Assembly (NCBI GenBank): GCA_001803165.1
Contig: MHAZ01000001.1
Span: 62,001-126,000, forward strand
DNA from: Stygiobacter sp. RIFOXYC2_FULL_38_25
Lineage (GTDB): Bacteria > Bacteroidota > Ignavibacteria > Ignavibacteriales > Melioribacteraceae
DNA length: 64,000 nucleotides
Reading direction: 5' to 3'
The notes under the pieces are model-generated. The model did not search any database and was not told where the DNA came from. It saw nothing but the letters and a program-made list of their open reading frames with translations. Both the position numbers and the translations under genes were made by a program. Within the stretch, counting starts at the first letter, position 1. Each line of letters begins with the position of its first letter. Below are positions 44,619-53,726 of the stretch, one piece after another.

Positions 44619-44928
44619 TATCGTTGCTTCTGCAGAAGAAGATTTATTTGAAATCTATCAGTATGTTTATTTCAATGACTCGGAAGAAAAAGCTGAAAAA
44701 TTGTACTCGAAATTGTATGAGAAATGTTTATCCCTTCAAGAATATCCAAATCGCGGTCATGTCCCTCCGGAATTAAGTTTACTTGGAATAGATGATTTTT
44801 TAGAATTAACATATAAACCGTACCGTATCATTTATCAGATTATTGAGAAAGAGGTTTTTATCTACTGTATCTTAGATGGCAGAAGAGACATGCAGAAACT
44901 TTTGCAAGAACGTTTAATGCGGGAATAA
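44602..44928 (+). CDS. RelE/ParE-type toxin
   Basis: The GTG at 44602 is the probable start (MKFKVNIVASAEEDLFEIY); an in-frame ATG at 44581 is possible. The ~108-aa protein has the ParE/RelE fold: AEEDLFEIYQYV at the first helix, RVHV-like strand YRIIYQIIEKEVFIYCILDG and the usual RRDM end. RelE members cut mRNA at the ribosome, ParE members act on gyrase; the sequence does not settle which. It overlaps the antitoxin by 17 bp. Confidence 0.9.
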   Translation: MKFKVNIVASAEEDLFEIYQYVYFNDSEEKAEKLYSKLYEKCLSLQEYPNRGHVPPELSLLGIDDFLELTYKPYRIIYQIIEKEVFIYCILDGRRDMQKLLQERLMRE

Positions 44929-45019
44929 TGACTATTCTATTGACAAACTTACCGAGTAAAACCAAGTTGCAATTGCGAGGTTTCCTTTCACTTCAACAAC
45001 GGGGGGAAACGGACTAATT

Positions 45020-45676
45020 TTGAGTTATGAACTAAAACATATGTTTGAAAAAAAAGATAAAAAATCAATTCGTAACAATACTATTGCTACTTTGTTAGCT
45101 GCAGTTATCCTATCAATTATTAGCTATCTAGGCGGTATTATTCCGTGGCTTATTTCAGTATCATCTAACATATTCAAATGGTTGACGACAAATATTTCAA
45201 TACCAATTTGGATCTTTTTTGTATTAATATTATTTCCGTTAAAATCTTTTTTGGCATTTGTAAATCATCTTCGTGCAAAGGGAAAGATTGAAAAAACTAT
45301 TTCTAATGGTAAACTAAATACTCAATCACCTAAGACAAATAATACAACTCAAAAGCCGGGTAATAATAAGCCTCAACTTAGTTCCAAAGATTATAATCAT
45401 GATTTCATTTATAATCTTAAGTGGCGTTGGTCATATTCTTCCAATGGATCAATAATTAATCTCGTCCCATTTTGCCCTAACTGTGACTTTCAGGTTCGTC
45501 CCCATAGAACAAGCTCATTTCAAATTCTTGATAATATAGGTTTTAGATGTGAAGATTGTTGTAAAGACATTGCCGATTTTGACCACGATTATAAAGTATT
45601 GGAAGATAAAGTCATTCGTGTTATTCAAAAGAATATTAGAAATGATTTGTGGCAGTCAAGGATCATTAAAGAATAA
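45020..45676 (+). CDS. Membrane protein with zinc-ribbon-like tail
   Basis: A 218-aa protein with two hydrophobic helices (~22-45 and 60-80), a low-complexity linker (NTQSPKTNNTTQKPGNNKP) and a C-terminal domain with two CxxC pairs (CPNCDFQ and CEDCCKD) that could bind zinc. The start is a TTG; an ATG seven codons later (45041) is also possible. I do not recognise the family. It stands alone between the toxin pair and the symporter. Confidence 0.6.
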   Translation: MSYELKHMFEKKDKKSIRNNTIATLLAAVILSIISYLGGIIPWLISVSSNIFKWLTTNISIPIWIFFVLILFPLKSFLAFVNHLRAKGKIEKTISNGKLNTQSPKTNNTTQKPGNNKPQLSSKDYNHDFIYNLKWRWSYSSNGSIINLVPFCPNCDFQVRPHRTSSFQILDNIGFRCEDCCKDIADFDHDYKVLEDKVIRVIQKNIRNDLWQSRIIKE

Positions 45677-45755
45677 TGTAGCGTTTGACCAGAGTCTCAG
45701 CCTGATCACCACTTCGGTGATTTAGTCAATAATTATTCAAGGAGCAATTCCACAG

Positions 45756-47210
45756 ATGCAAGGCAGCTTAATTGATTATGTAATAATTGGTGTTTACTTA
45801 GTTGGCATAGCAATATTCGGTATTATTTCCGGCGGTAAGCAGAAAACGGTTAAAGATTATTTTCTCGGCTCCAAAGTAGTACCGTGGTGGGCGGTTTGCT
45901 TTTCAATTGTTGCCGCAGAAACAAGCACACTTACTTTTATTTCCATTCCGGGTTTAGCGTATTTAACCAACTTAAATTTTCTGCAAGTTACATTCGGTTA
46001 TTTGCTTGGCAGAATTGTAGTAGCGTTTGTTTTTCTTCCGGCTTACAGCAAAGGCGAATTGAAAACCGCATACACTTTTCTCGAAAACAGATTTGGCGGA
46101 AAGACCCGCTCGTTTGCATCAATTGTGTTTCTCTTTACTCGTCTTGCTGCAGATGGCGTTAGACTTTTCGCTACAGCCATTCCGCTAAAACTAATGATTG
46201 ATATCGGTTACCCGGAAGCGATTGCGATAATGGCTTTGGTTGCTCTAATTTATACTTACACCGGCGGCGTTAAAGGTATAATATGGGTTGATGTAATACA
46301 AATGTTTACATACTTGGGCGGCGCAATTTTAGCGGGAATATTTCTACTCAATCTCATTCCCGGCGGATGGGGAACTGTTGTTAGTACCGCTTCTGCAAGC
46401 GGCAAACTTTCTATACTTAATCTTGGATTCGACAAAGGCTTCTCCGGATTTTTCAGTCAACCATACACACTAATTGGCGGTCTTCTCGGCGGCGCATTTC
46501 TCTCGATGGCATCTCACGGAACAGATCAATTAATTGTTCAGCGGCTGCTCGCAACTAAAAATTTGAGAGAGAGCCAGAAGGCAATTATCGGCAGTGGTGT
46601 AATTGTAATAATTCAGTTCGTGATATTTCTAATAGTCGGTGTAATGCTTTACACATATTACGGCGCTATGGATGTAAAATCGGATACAATTTTTCCAAAG
46701 TTTATTATTGAAGTTCTGCCTCCGGGAGTAATAGGAATAATCATAGCCGGACTATTTGCAGCGGCGTTATCAACCCTTGCCGGTTCAGTAAGCTCTCTTG
46801 CTTCATCAACTATGATGGATCTTTACATTCCGTTTTTTGGAAAACGGAAAAGTGAAAGCGCTCAGTTAAAGATTAGCCGTTTGTTCACAATAATGTGGAC
46901 GGTATTGCTTGTCTTTGCAGCTTTATTTTTTATGAACACAACGCAAACAGTTGTTGAACTTGCGCTAAGTATAGCTTCATTTACTTATGGCGGATTGCTT
47001 GGAACATTTCTGCTCGGCATTCTGGTTAAGAACGCTCGCGAGAAAGATGCTCTCATTAGTTTTGCAGCCGGTATCATAATCATGATTTTCGTTATCACTT
47101 TCAAACTTGTTGCTTGGACGTGGTTCACAATTGTTGGTGTTAGCGCAACACTGCTTGTCGGAGGTGTTCTTTCAAGTGTAGGACGAAGAGTGAAGAGTGT
47201 AGAACGATGA
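45756..47210 (+). CDS. Sodium/solute symporter (SSS family)
   Basis: A 484-aa membrane protein with about 13 helices spread along its length. The family signature is seen in GGKQKTVKDYFLGSKVVPWW and the following helix, and in AAETSTLTFISIPGLAY. SSS members (SglT/PutP type) use the sodium gradient to bring in sugars, amino acids or similar solutes. The substrate cannot be read from sequence. An AAGGAG lies 11 nt ahead of the start. Confidence 0.93.
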   Translation: MQGSLIDYVIIGVYLVGIAIFGIISGGKQKTVKDYFLGSKVVPWWAVCFSIVAAETSTLTFISIPGLAYLTNLNFLQVTFGYLLGRIVVAFVFLPAYSKGELKTAYTFLENRFGGKTRSFASIVFLFTRLAADGVRLFATAIPLKLMIDIGYPEAIAIMALVALIYTYTGGVKGIIWVDVIQMFTYLGGAILAGIFLLNLIPGGWGTVVSTASASGKLSILNLGFDKGFSGFFSQPYTLIGGLLGGAFLSMASHGTDQLIVQRLLATKNLRESQKAIIGSGVIVIIQFVIFLIVGVMLYTYYGAMDVKSDTIFPKFIIEVLPPGVIGIIIAGLFAAALSTLAGSVSSLASSTMMDLYIPFFGKRKSESAQLKISRLFTIMWTVLLVFAALFFMNTTQTVVELALSIASFTYGGLLGTFLLGILVKNAREKDALISFAAGIIIMIFVITFKLVAWTWFTIVGVSATLLVGGVLSSVGRRVKSVER

Positions 47211-47290
47211 ATTGGTGTAACTTAGTACTACGTTGAACTCTATAAATTAAAGTTAACTAAGAATATTATTAAACCAACATTAGGTTTGTT

Positions 47291-47815
47291 ATGCATAGTT
47301 TTATTGAAATAGTTAATAGATGTGCAGTTTTTACTATTCAAAATCTGAACAAAATTAATGACGAAACAATTGAAGCACTTCAAACAAGTGGGTCAACTTC
47401 ACTTGTAAAAACACTTCAAATGGTGCAACTTCAAAAAATAATTTTCGCAGTAGGAATGTTCTCCATTTTTGAGGCTTATTTGCAAGAAGGCTTGGATTGT
47501 ACGGATGGATTTGGTAAAGCTAAGAAAATCTTAGAGGACGTAGGGAAATCAGATGTTAAAGAGAACTTTGATAATATGGTCTTAGCGATTAATGTTCTTA
47601 AACATGGTCGTGGAAGAAGTTATGATTTACTTGTTGCAAAGTCGTGTTCTCTACCTTTCAAAATGAAGCTCCCAAATGAACCATATTTTCTAGAGGGAGA
47701 CGTGTCAGAATTTTCGACATTAATACAAGTAGATGATGCTTTTATTCAGCTTTGCGGAGATACAATTTATGAAGTTTCAGTAATTATTCGGAATGCATTT
47801 CCTGATTTCTACTAA
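47291..47815 (+). CDS. Hypothetical protein, helical
   Basis: A 174-aa mostly helical protein without a signal peptide or membrane helix. It has a VLKHGRGRSYDLL motif at ~110-122 that resembles the conserved centre of some HEPN-like proteins, but the full RxxxxxH HEPN site is not seen. I do not assign a function. It stands alone, 80 bp after the symporter. Confidence 0.6.
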   Translation: MHSFIEIVNRCAVFTIQNLNKINDETIEALQTSGSTSLVKTLQMVQLQKIIFAVGMFSIFEAYLQEGLDCTDGFGKAKKILEDVGKSDVKENFDNMVLAINVLKHGRGRSYDLLVAKSCSLPFKMKLPNEPYFLEGDVSEFSTLIQVDDAFIQLCGDTIYEVSVIIRNAFPDFY

Positions 47816-47839
47816 TTCTCCATTCGCAATTCTAAATTC

Positions 47840-49267
47840 TCAATTGTTTACGTATTCCACTTTCATATCATAGTTCCACTTATCAAAGTAAAGATTGCCG
47901 CCTCTCCATTCGACTTCACCGCGCTGGAAATCCACAGTTTCACTTCTTGGGAAAATTTTTGCCGGATACAAAGGTTTCGAGAAAGCATCATTAACAATTA
48001 ATCTATATGCGTCAATTCCGCCAAGGTAAAAGTATTTTTGCGTTTCATCCAAATAATTTTTGATTCCAAAACTCTGGTCAACCGGAATCCATCCGTAACC
48101 ATCAACATAAATTTCACACCAATCATGCAGATTAATTTCCGGGGGATGCATCATCCAGCCGCTTTGCCATTTAGCCGGGATGCCGTTGTATCTGCAAAGT
48201 GTCATAAAAACAAGAGTCTGAATTCCGCAGTCACCGTGTTTATGTTCTAAACTATACTCCGGAATGTTTGGAATAGTAGAATACTCGCGCGCGCTTGCCC
48301 AGGGCGTGCTTTCATCAACCCAGGTGAAAATTTTCTTAAGAATTTGTAGCGGGTTCTTCTCATCACCAATAATTTGGTTAGATAAGTTTTTAATCCTTTC
48401 TGTGAAAACTATATGAGGAAATTCTTCTTTGGTAAACTCATCAAAAACATCTTTTGTTTGATTGAAGGTAATCGGCATTTTACTTTCGAAGAGATTAACA
48501 AATTCAGCTTTGGAAGTATAGGCTAACTCCATTTCAAACTTTGTCGGCTGATCTTTCCTTGCCGTTTCTTTAAGATAAATTGTTCTCTGAAGATTTTTAT
48601 CATCTGCAATTGTGTATTCGCTCTTACTAACCCGCAGAAGTTGAATATCTGTCTGACGGGGATTTGTTTCTTTAGGATAGGGAAGCCAGCATCTAATTAC
48701 TTCACCATCGGGAACGGCATTTGGTTTTACTGTTAGCGTGTACTTAATTTTCATTTTAACGGGAAGAACAAGTCTCTCCATTGTTTTAGCAGTGGCTTCA
48801 TAAACTTTTGGGATATAATCTTTTAAGAAAGTCTCAATAGGATCAATCTTTACACCATCGACTTTTTCTTTCTGCGCTTTTGCTTCTTTGTTAATTCTAA
48901 ACAGATTTGGAACTGCGTTATTGAAGTAGCGCTTTTCGCCATCAATCATTTTCATTTCGAGAGAATTATCTTTCTCCCAATTGCTCAGCGTTTCATCATT
49001 CAGTTCTGGATAATACTTTTTCAGTGCGGTAATTATTTCTTCGCGTGTTCTCTTAAAATCTTTTCTAATTCTTTCCATCACATCAATCTGAAAACGGAGC
49101 TCACTTTTCTCAATCTCTGCTAAATCCTTTTCAACTAATTTACTTTCGATAAAGATTTGTGCTTGAGAAAAATTCCCTTGGTTGATTAGCAGATTGATTT
49201 CAGAGTATTTCGTTTGCGCAGCGGTGAGTGTGGAAATTATAATCAACATGAAGATAATTTTATGCAT
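47840..49267 (-). CDS. Exported transglutaminase-like protein
   Basis: A 475-aa protein with a signal peptide (~1-17). Its N-terminal helical region and a Ig-like middle region (~150-270) lead to a transglutaminase-like domain (~300-440). The catalytic triad is visible: Cys in HGDCGIQTLVF, His in NLHDWCEIYV and Asp in WIPVDQSF. Such bacterial proteins act as peptidases or transferases on peptides in the envelope; the substrate is unknown. No partner gene is near. Confidence 0.85.
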   Translation of the reverse strand: MHKIIFMLIIISTLTAAQTKYSEINLLINQGNFSQAQIFIESKLVEKDLAEIEKSELRFQIDVMERIRKDFKRTREEIITALKKYYPELNDETLSNWEKDNSLEMKMIDGEKRYFNNAVPNLFRINKEAKAQKEKVDGVKIDPIETFLKDYIPKVYEATAKTMERLVLPVKMKIKYTLTVKPNAVPDGEVIRCWLPYPKETNPRQTDIQLLRVSKSEYTIADDKNLQRTIYLKETARKDQPTKFEMELAYTSKAEFVNLFESKMPITFNQTKDVFDEFTKEEFPHIVFTERIKNLSNQIIGDEKNPLQILKKIFTWVDESTPWASAREYSTIPNIPEYSLEHKHGDCGIQTLVFMTLCRYNGIPAKWQSGWMMHPPEINLHDWCEIYVDGYGWIPVDQSFGIKNYLDETQKYFYLGGIDAYRLIVNDAFSKPLYPAKIFPRSETVDFQRGEVEWRGGNLYFDKWNYDMKVEYVNN

Positions 49268-49599
49268 GATTATTTGTCCGGCTTTGTTTTAGTTTCTAAT
49301 GTAAATATAACAATCAAACAATTTATTAATTCACCTTAGACAGCCAATCTGAAAAAAAATGAGCCGCAAAAACACTAGGGCACAAAATCCTCACAAAAAT
49401 TTACGTCTTTCTTTGTGCAATCTTAGTGCCTTCGAGTCTTCGTGGCAAATCTTTTATTTTTTTCGCAAGGCAAATTCTTAATTCGAAATAAAGAAAGATG
49501 AAAGAAAAGTCTTATAATAGTTTACAAGCTATTGTAACCTCTGAGAATAAACACAGTCAAAAGTTTAAATAGAACTTGCAATAAATTGAGAGAGATGAT
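49268..49599. other. Intergenic region with inverted GCCACGAAG-type repeat
   Basis: About 330 bp between divergent genes. It contains an imperfect inverted repeat at 49363-49446 and no open frame of note. It should hold promoters for both flanking genes. Confidence 0.5.
49363..49446. repeat. Imperfect inverted repeat of the GCCACGAAG-type
   Basis: The right arm read in reverse complement (GCCACGAAGACTCGAAGGCA and onward) parallels the left arm (GCCGCAAAAACACTAGGGCA and onward), with several mismatches and an ~14-bp centre. A single related arm is at 62948-62974. I recall the same motif as a dispersed element in other bacterial genomes. Confidence 0.5.
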
Positions 49600-50505
49600 A
49601 TGAAAGTAATTGTAATGTTTTTTTTAGTAAGCCGGCTAATACTTGCTCAGCAAGTAGGGGACTCTACTTTTAATCCGCAGCTGCCTCATCCGTTATATAA
49701 AACCGGCAGCGGACCAACTATATCCATAGATGAGGGACACAATAACTTTCACACACAATCCGGTAGATACAAGCCATTTGCTGACATACTCGTAAAGGAT
49801 GGTTATAATGTTAAACCATATAGCAAGAAGTTTTCTTTGAAGGAGCTCGATGGTACAAAAATTTTAGTTATCTCCAATGCATTGAATGAACGAAACAAAG
49901 AAGACTGGACTTTGCCAACTCCTTCAGCATTTACGGATGATGAGATTGCTCAAATTGTTAAATGGGTAACAGATGGTGGAAATTTATTTCTGATTTCTGA
50001 TCATATGCCTTTCCCGGGTGCGGCAAATAATCTGGCACTTAAGTTTGGTTTTAAAATGAATAATGGTTTTGCCGGAGATACAACTCATTTAGGTGCGCCG
50101 GACCTTTTCACCAAGAAGGATAAAACGCTTAATATTAATTTCATTACCGAAGGTAGAAATGAATCTGAATCGGTTGATTCAATTTATTCTTTTACCGGGC
50201 AAGCTTTCCAAATCCCGGATAATGCAACTCCAGCACTAACTCTAAATAGTAATTTCGTTTCTTTAATGCCCGATACAGCATGGAATTTCAAGAACAATAC
50301 TCCAAAGATTTCTGTAGCCGGTTGGAACCAGGGTGCAGTTAGTAAATTTGGGAAAGGGAAAATTGCCGTGTGGGGAGAAGCGGCTATGTTTAGCGCACAA
50401 ATTTCCAAGAACAAAAAAGTAGGAATGAATGCACCTTATGCAAAAAACAATTGGCGGCTGCTCTTAAATATTATTCATTGGCTTGATGGAAAACTAGGCA
50501 AATAA
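49600..50505 (+). CDS. Exported DUF4350-like protein
   Basis: A 301-aa protein with a signal peptide (~1-17). The ~35-295 region has a Rossmann-like start (ISIDEGHNNFHTQSGRYKPF), VLV-type strands, and the glycine-rich WVTDGGNLFLISDHMPFPGA motif. This is like the DUF4350/ThuA-related fold that resembles class I glutamine amidotransferases but lacks their Cys. The function is unknown. It is exported, with no nearby partner. Confidence 0.7.
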   Translation: MKVIVMFFLVSRLILAQQVGDSTFNPQLPHPLYKTGSGPTISIDEGHNNFHTQSGRYKPFADILVKDGYNVKPYSKKFSLKELDGTKILVISNALNERNKEDWTLPTPSAFTDDEIAQIVKWVTDGGNLFLISDHMPFPGAANNLALKFGFKMNNGFAGDTTHLGAPDLFTKKDKTLNINFITEGRNESESVDSIYSFTGQAFQIPDNATPALTLNSNFVSLMPDTAWNFKNNTPKISVAGWNQGAVSKFGKGKIAVWGEAAMFSAQISKNKKVGMNAPYAKNNWRLLLNIIHWLDGKLGK

Positions 50506-51132
50506 TTATTAATAGAGCCAGCATTTTAGTACTAGAACCGCAACCGGGAGCTTTGTATTAAGTTGCGATCATTTTTGGTGATTGCTAATCGTCAATTGTT
50601 GTTGCATTCAAAATATATTTTAAACCAGTTGGTGAATTAGATTTAGTCGAATTATTTGCCTGAGATTTACCTAAAAAACGGACTTCATAAATGAAGTCCC
50701 TACAAAAAATTGTAGGGGTTTGATTAATCAAACCCGTAAAATTATTCTTGTGATTTTCTTATAATTTTAAATTTTAATTCGCACAACCGGTTATTTTAAA
50801 TCTGTTTTTAGAAATATTAGAAGGACTGCCTACTTCTAGGGTATTAAGATATTGGTTTACCATCAGTCAAAATAAAATTGCTACGGATGATTTCCTTTTG
50901 TTAGGAAGATAGTTTTTGCATGATAGCTTGTCCAGCTTGTTATAATAATATGGGGTAAATATAGTAATCGGTCATTCTCTTAGTATTAAAGAATTACAAT
51001 TAATCCGGTTAGCTGGAAAAATATTCCCCTCAAAAAATACAAATGAATAGGAAACCTTATAGATGATTAAGCGTCATATTACTATCTCAATTCAGCTTTA
51101 TAATAAACGAATACGTATTAAAGAAAGATAAT
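50506..51132. other. Intergenic region with MITE copy 2
   Basis: About 630 bp without a gene. MITE copy 2 fills 50624-50791; the rest is AT-rich and has no clear motif, and must include the promoter of the T9SS cargo gene at 51133. Confidence 0.5.
50624..50791. mobile_element. MITE-like element, copy 2
   Basis: A 168-bp element matching copy 1 at 33891-34062. The terminal repeats are ACCAGTTGGTGAATT at the left (slightly decayed) and AATTCGCACAACCGGT at the right. The 8-bp direct repeat TATTTTAA flanks it on both sides (50616-50623 and 50792-50799). The first hairpin reads GGACTTCAT/ATGAAGTCC, so the G-C pair of copy 1 is A-T here, and both arms changed together. The GGGTTTGATT/AATCAAACCC palindrome is unchanged. 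Confidence 0.82.
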
Positions 51133-52413
51133 ATGAAGGAATTGTTATTTACTGTTACAGTTTTACTATTCTTTTATTCTACATCCCTTGCGCAACAATC
51201 CGAATGGAAAGTCTATGATCCAACAAATTCCGGCTTGCCGGATAAACAAATAAACTCGATTCATATTGACGATCAAAATGTAAAGTGGATTGGCACAAGC
51301 TCCGGCTTGGTTAAGTTTGATAATTCAAACTGGACTCTTTTCAACACTACGAATTCACCTTTGCCTTCAAATTACATAACTGGAGTTGCAAGTGACGGAA
51401 AAAACAGTACTTGGATTGGTACAGACAGCGGGATTGCCCACTTAACAAATGGTAATTGGGAAGTTTTTAGAAAAGCAAATTCTGCAATAGTTAGCAATAG
51501 CATTTCTCAAGTTAAATTTGCCAGTGGCGCAATCTGGTTTACCACCGATAAAGGATTGATGAAGTTTTCTAATAACCAGTGGCAGATATACGACAGCAAC
51601 AATTCCGGTCTCTATATTGATTTTGTTTGTTCGGTTGTTGCTGATAAAGATGGAACGATATGGAGCGGCACATTTAATTATCTAGATTTTAACGGAGTGT
51701 TGATTTCTTACAACAATGGAGGATGGACATACTATAAGCTGAAAGATCATGGATTGTTTTCAAGTTTTCCAGATGCGCTTGTTTACGATTCCCAAAACAA
51801 TATGTGGCTTGGAACAAAAGGAACAACCGGTGGCGCTTTGGTAAAAATCAGGGGCACAGTGTGGACTGTTTACGATAAGAACAATTCCGGTTATAAAGGC
51901 GGTGGAATAAACAGCATTGCAATAGAAGGAGATGATAAATGGATCGGGGGCAACGGTGTAACTTTATTCAAAGATGGAAAATGGACTACATTTAATAAAA
52001 GTAACTCCGGTCTTCCAGATGATTTTGTAAGCGAAATAACGATTGACAAATTTGGAAATAAATGGATTGCAACTATTAGCGGCGGTTTGGCGGTTTATAA
52101 AAAGGATGGAGTTATTTCTTCTGTAGTGAATGATAATAAGCCAGTTAACAGCACATTTCAATTGTTTGATAATTACCCGAATCCCTTTAACAATGCAACA
52201 AAAGTACGCTTCTCAATTCCGGCTAGAAATAGAATTCAATTAAAGCTTTATGATATACTTGGAAGAGAATTGTCTACGCTTATAGATGAATTAAAAGATG
52301 CCGGCGTTTATGAAGCTGTAGTAAATCTGGATGGTTATCCAAGCGGAGTTTATCTGTGTAAACTTACTTCCGGAAATTTCAGCTCGGTTAAAAAGCTAAT
52401 TTACTTAAAATGA
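51133..52413 (+). CDS. Secreted propeller protein with T9SS tail
   Basis: A 426-aa protein with a signal peptide (~1-20). About seven beta-propeller blades of the 'two-component regulator propeller' type follow; each has a W-I-G-T-x-S/D-G turn (KWIGTSSGLVKF, TWIGTDSGIAHL, MWLGTKGT). The T9SS sorting domain (FDNYPNPFNNATK to VKKLIYLK) takes the last ~75 residues. It should be exported to the surface; the ligand is unknown. Its stop overlaps an in-frame start of the next gene and the two probably share a transcript. Confidence 0.85.
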   Translation: MKELLFTVTVLLFFYSTSLAQQSEWKVYDPTNSGLPDKQINSIHIDDQNVKWIGTSSGLVKFDNSNWTLFNTTNSPLPSNYITGVASDGKNSTWIGTDSGIAHLTNGNWEVFRKANSAIVSNSISQVKFASGAIWFTTDKGLMKFSNNQWQIYDSNNSGLYIDFVCSVVADKDGTIWSGTFNYLDFNGVLISYNNGGWTYYKLKDHGLFSSFPDALVYDSQNNMWLGTKGTTGGALVKIRGTVWTVYDKNNSGYKGGGINSIAIEGDDKWIGGNGVTLFKDGKWTTFNKSNSGLPDDFVSEITIDKFGNKWIATISGGLAVYKKDGVISSVVNDNKPVNSTFQLFDNYPNPFNNATKVRFSIPARNRIQLKLYDILGRELSTLIDELKDAGVYEAVVNLDGYPSGVYLCKLTSGNFSSVKKLIYLK

Positions 52414-52463
52414 TTTTTCAAGAGAGAGTTTCAAACATGTTAAATGCTTTTAGGAAAGGCTTG

Positions 52464-53369
52464 ATGAATATGAACACAACAATAAATGTAAACCTTTTTG
52501 TTGAAGGAAGAATTGTTAAACAAATACTGCTTTTAATAATTCTTGCATGTTTAGTCTTTAACGGGCAGTCTTACGGACAAACAGTAGCGCCTCTTGCCAA
52601 AGGAAATGTTTGGGTATATCAAGGGAAAGAATCCTCTGCTAAGAGAGTCAAATATTATTTATCGGATACGATTACAATAGACGGTTCTGTTTATTTTGTC
52701 TGCAATAAAACTATTACGGATACAATTTTCCGATACTTCAGATTACGCGATGATGGCGTTTATGTGTGCAGACTTAGGAACAAAGATGTTCCCTATTATA
52801 AGTTGAATTATACTTATGCCGATACTTTAAAAAACATTGAATGGTTTGGTATATGGAGAACAGTTCTAAAGAGTGAAACTCAAGAGAATTTATTTGGTAA
52901 AGGGGCGTTGGTTAAAAATTTACATGCTAACTGGGTATTTACTCAGAGTGATGAAAAATGGACGGATGAATATGGACTTGTTTCTACTACGAATCCAATT
53001 GTAACCGGATCTAATACTTTGATAGGCTGTGTTATCAATGGTAAAGTATATGGTGATACCAGCATGGTGGTTACTAGTGTTAAAGAGAATAATATTTCGG
53101 GTGAGTTTTCTTTAGAACAGAACTATCCGAATCCATTTAACCCGGAAACAACTATTAGCTATAAGGTACAAGTTGCAAGCCAAGTAAGCTTAAAGGTGTA
53201 TGATGTCTTGGGAAGAGAAATTGTAACATTGGTAGATGAATTTAAGCAGCCGGGGGTTTACAATTCTACATTCTACACTCTTCGTTCTTCACTACCAAGC
53301 GGTGTTTATTTCTATAAACTACAAGCCGGAAAATATTCTAAAGTAAATAAGATGATGTTAGTAAGATAA
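52464..53369 (+). CDS. Secreted hypothetical protein with T9SS tail
   Basis: An AGGAAAGG at 4 nt favours ATG 52464; the frame is open back to ATG 52410, which overlaps the upstream stop. From 52464 the ~301-aa protein has a signal peptide (LLLIILACLVFNGQSYGQ), a ~170-residue domain of unknown type with paired Tyr/Trp strands (KGNVWVYQGKESSAK), and a full T9SS sorting domain (EQNYPNPFNPETT to KMMLVR). The cargo domain is not recognised. Confidence 0.75.
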   Translation: MNMNTTINVNLFVEGRIVKQILLLIILACLVFNGQSYGQTVAPLAKGNVWVYQGKESSAKRVKYYLSDTITIDGSVYFVCNKTITDTIFRYFRLRDDGVYVCRLRNKDVPYYKLNYTYADTLKNIEWFGIWRTVLKSETQENLFGKGALVKNLHANWVFTQSDEKWTDEYGLVSTTNPIVTGSNTLIGCVINGKVYGDTSMVVTSVKENNISGEFSLEQNYPNPFNPETTISYKVQVASQVSLKVYDVLGREIVTLVDEFKQPGVYNSTFYTLRSSLPSGVYFYKLQAGKYSKVNKMMLVR

Positions 53370-53726
53370 GAACTTAAGTTTGCCGGATTTGAATTAGAAT
53401 AAATATATTCACTCCATATTCCGGTATTATGAAACTCTTGCTTTCCATGTACATACTGCTTAAGTTGAAATCAGCTAATCAATCGGTAATAAAAATGCCG
53501 CTGATTTTCCCCGATACTCAGACAAACGAAGGAATCTCTCAGACTATCCTCTATTTGTGGACAAGATGTAATGCAATCACGCTGCACTCAAAAATATATC
53601 TCATGATTATAGTTCCAACACAATTATGAAGATGCAAATTGGCTATGTAAAGCAAATATTCTTAGGAGAGGAAAATACTTTTATATAAGTGAGAATAGAT
53701 TCAAACAAAACTAATAGAGGCAAAGT
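53370..53726. other. Intergenic region between T9SS cargo genes
   Basis: About 360 bp. A 66-codon frame at 53429-53629 has no ribosome site and no homology I recognise, so it is not called. Nothing else is seen. Confidence 0.4.

Noticed and set aside
47291-47815. HEPN nuclease / toxin call
   Set aside because: Only a loose KHGRGRSY resemblance; the RxxxxxH catalytic motif and a partner antitoxin gene are absent.
53429-53629. 66-codon frame between T9SS cargo genes
   Set aside because: No ribosome-binding site, no homology, composition like neighbouring non-coding DNA.
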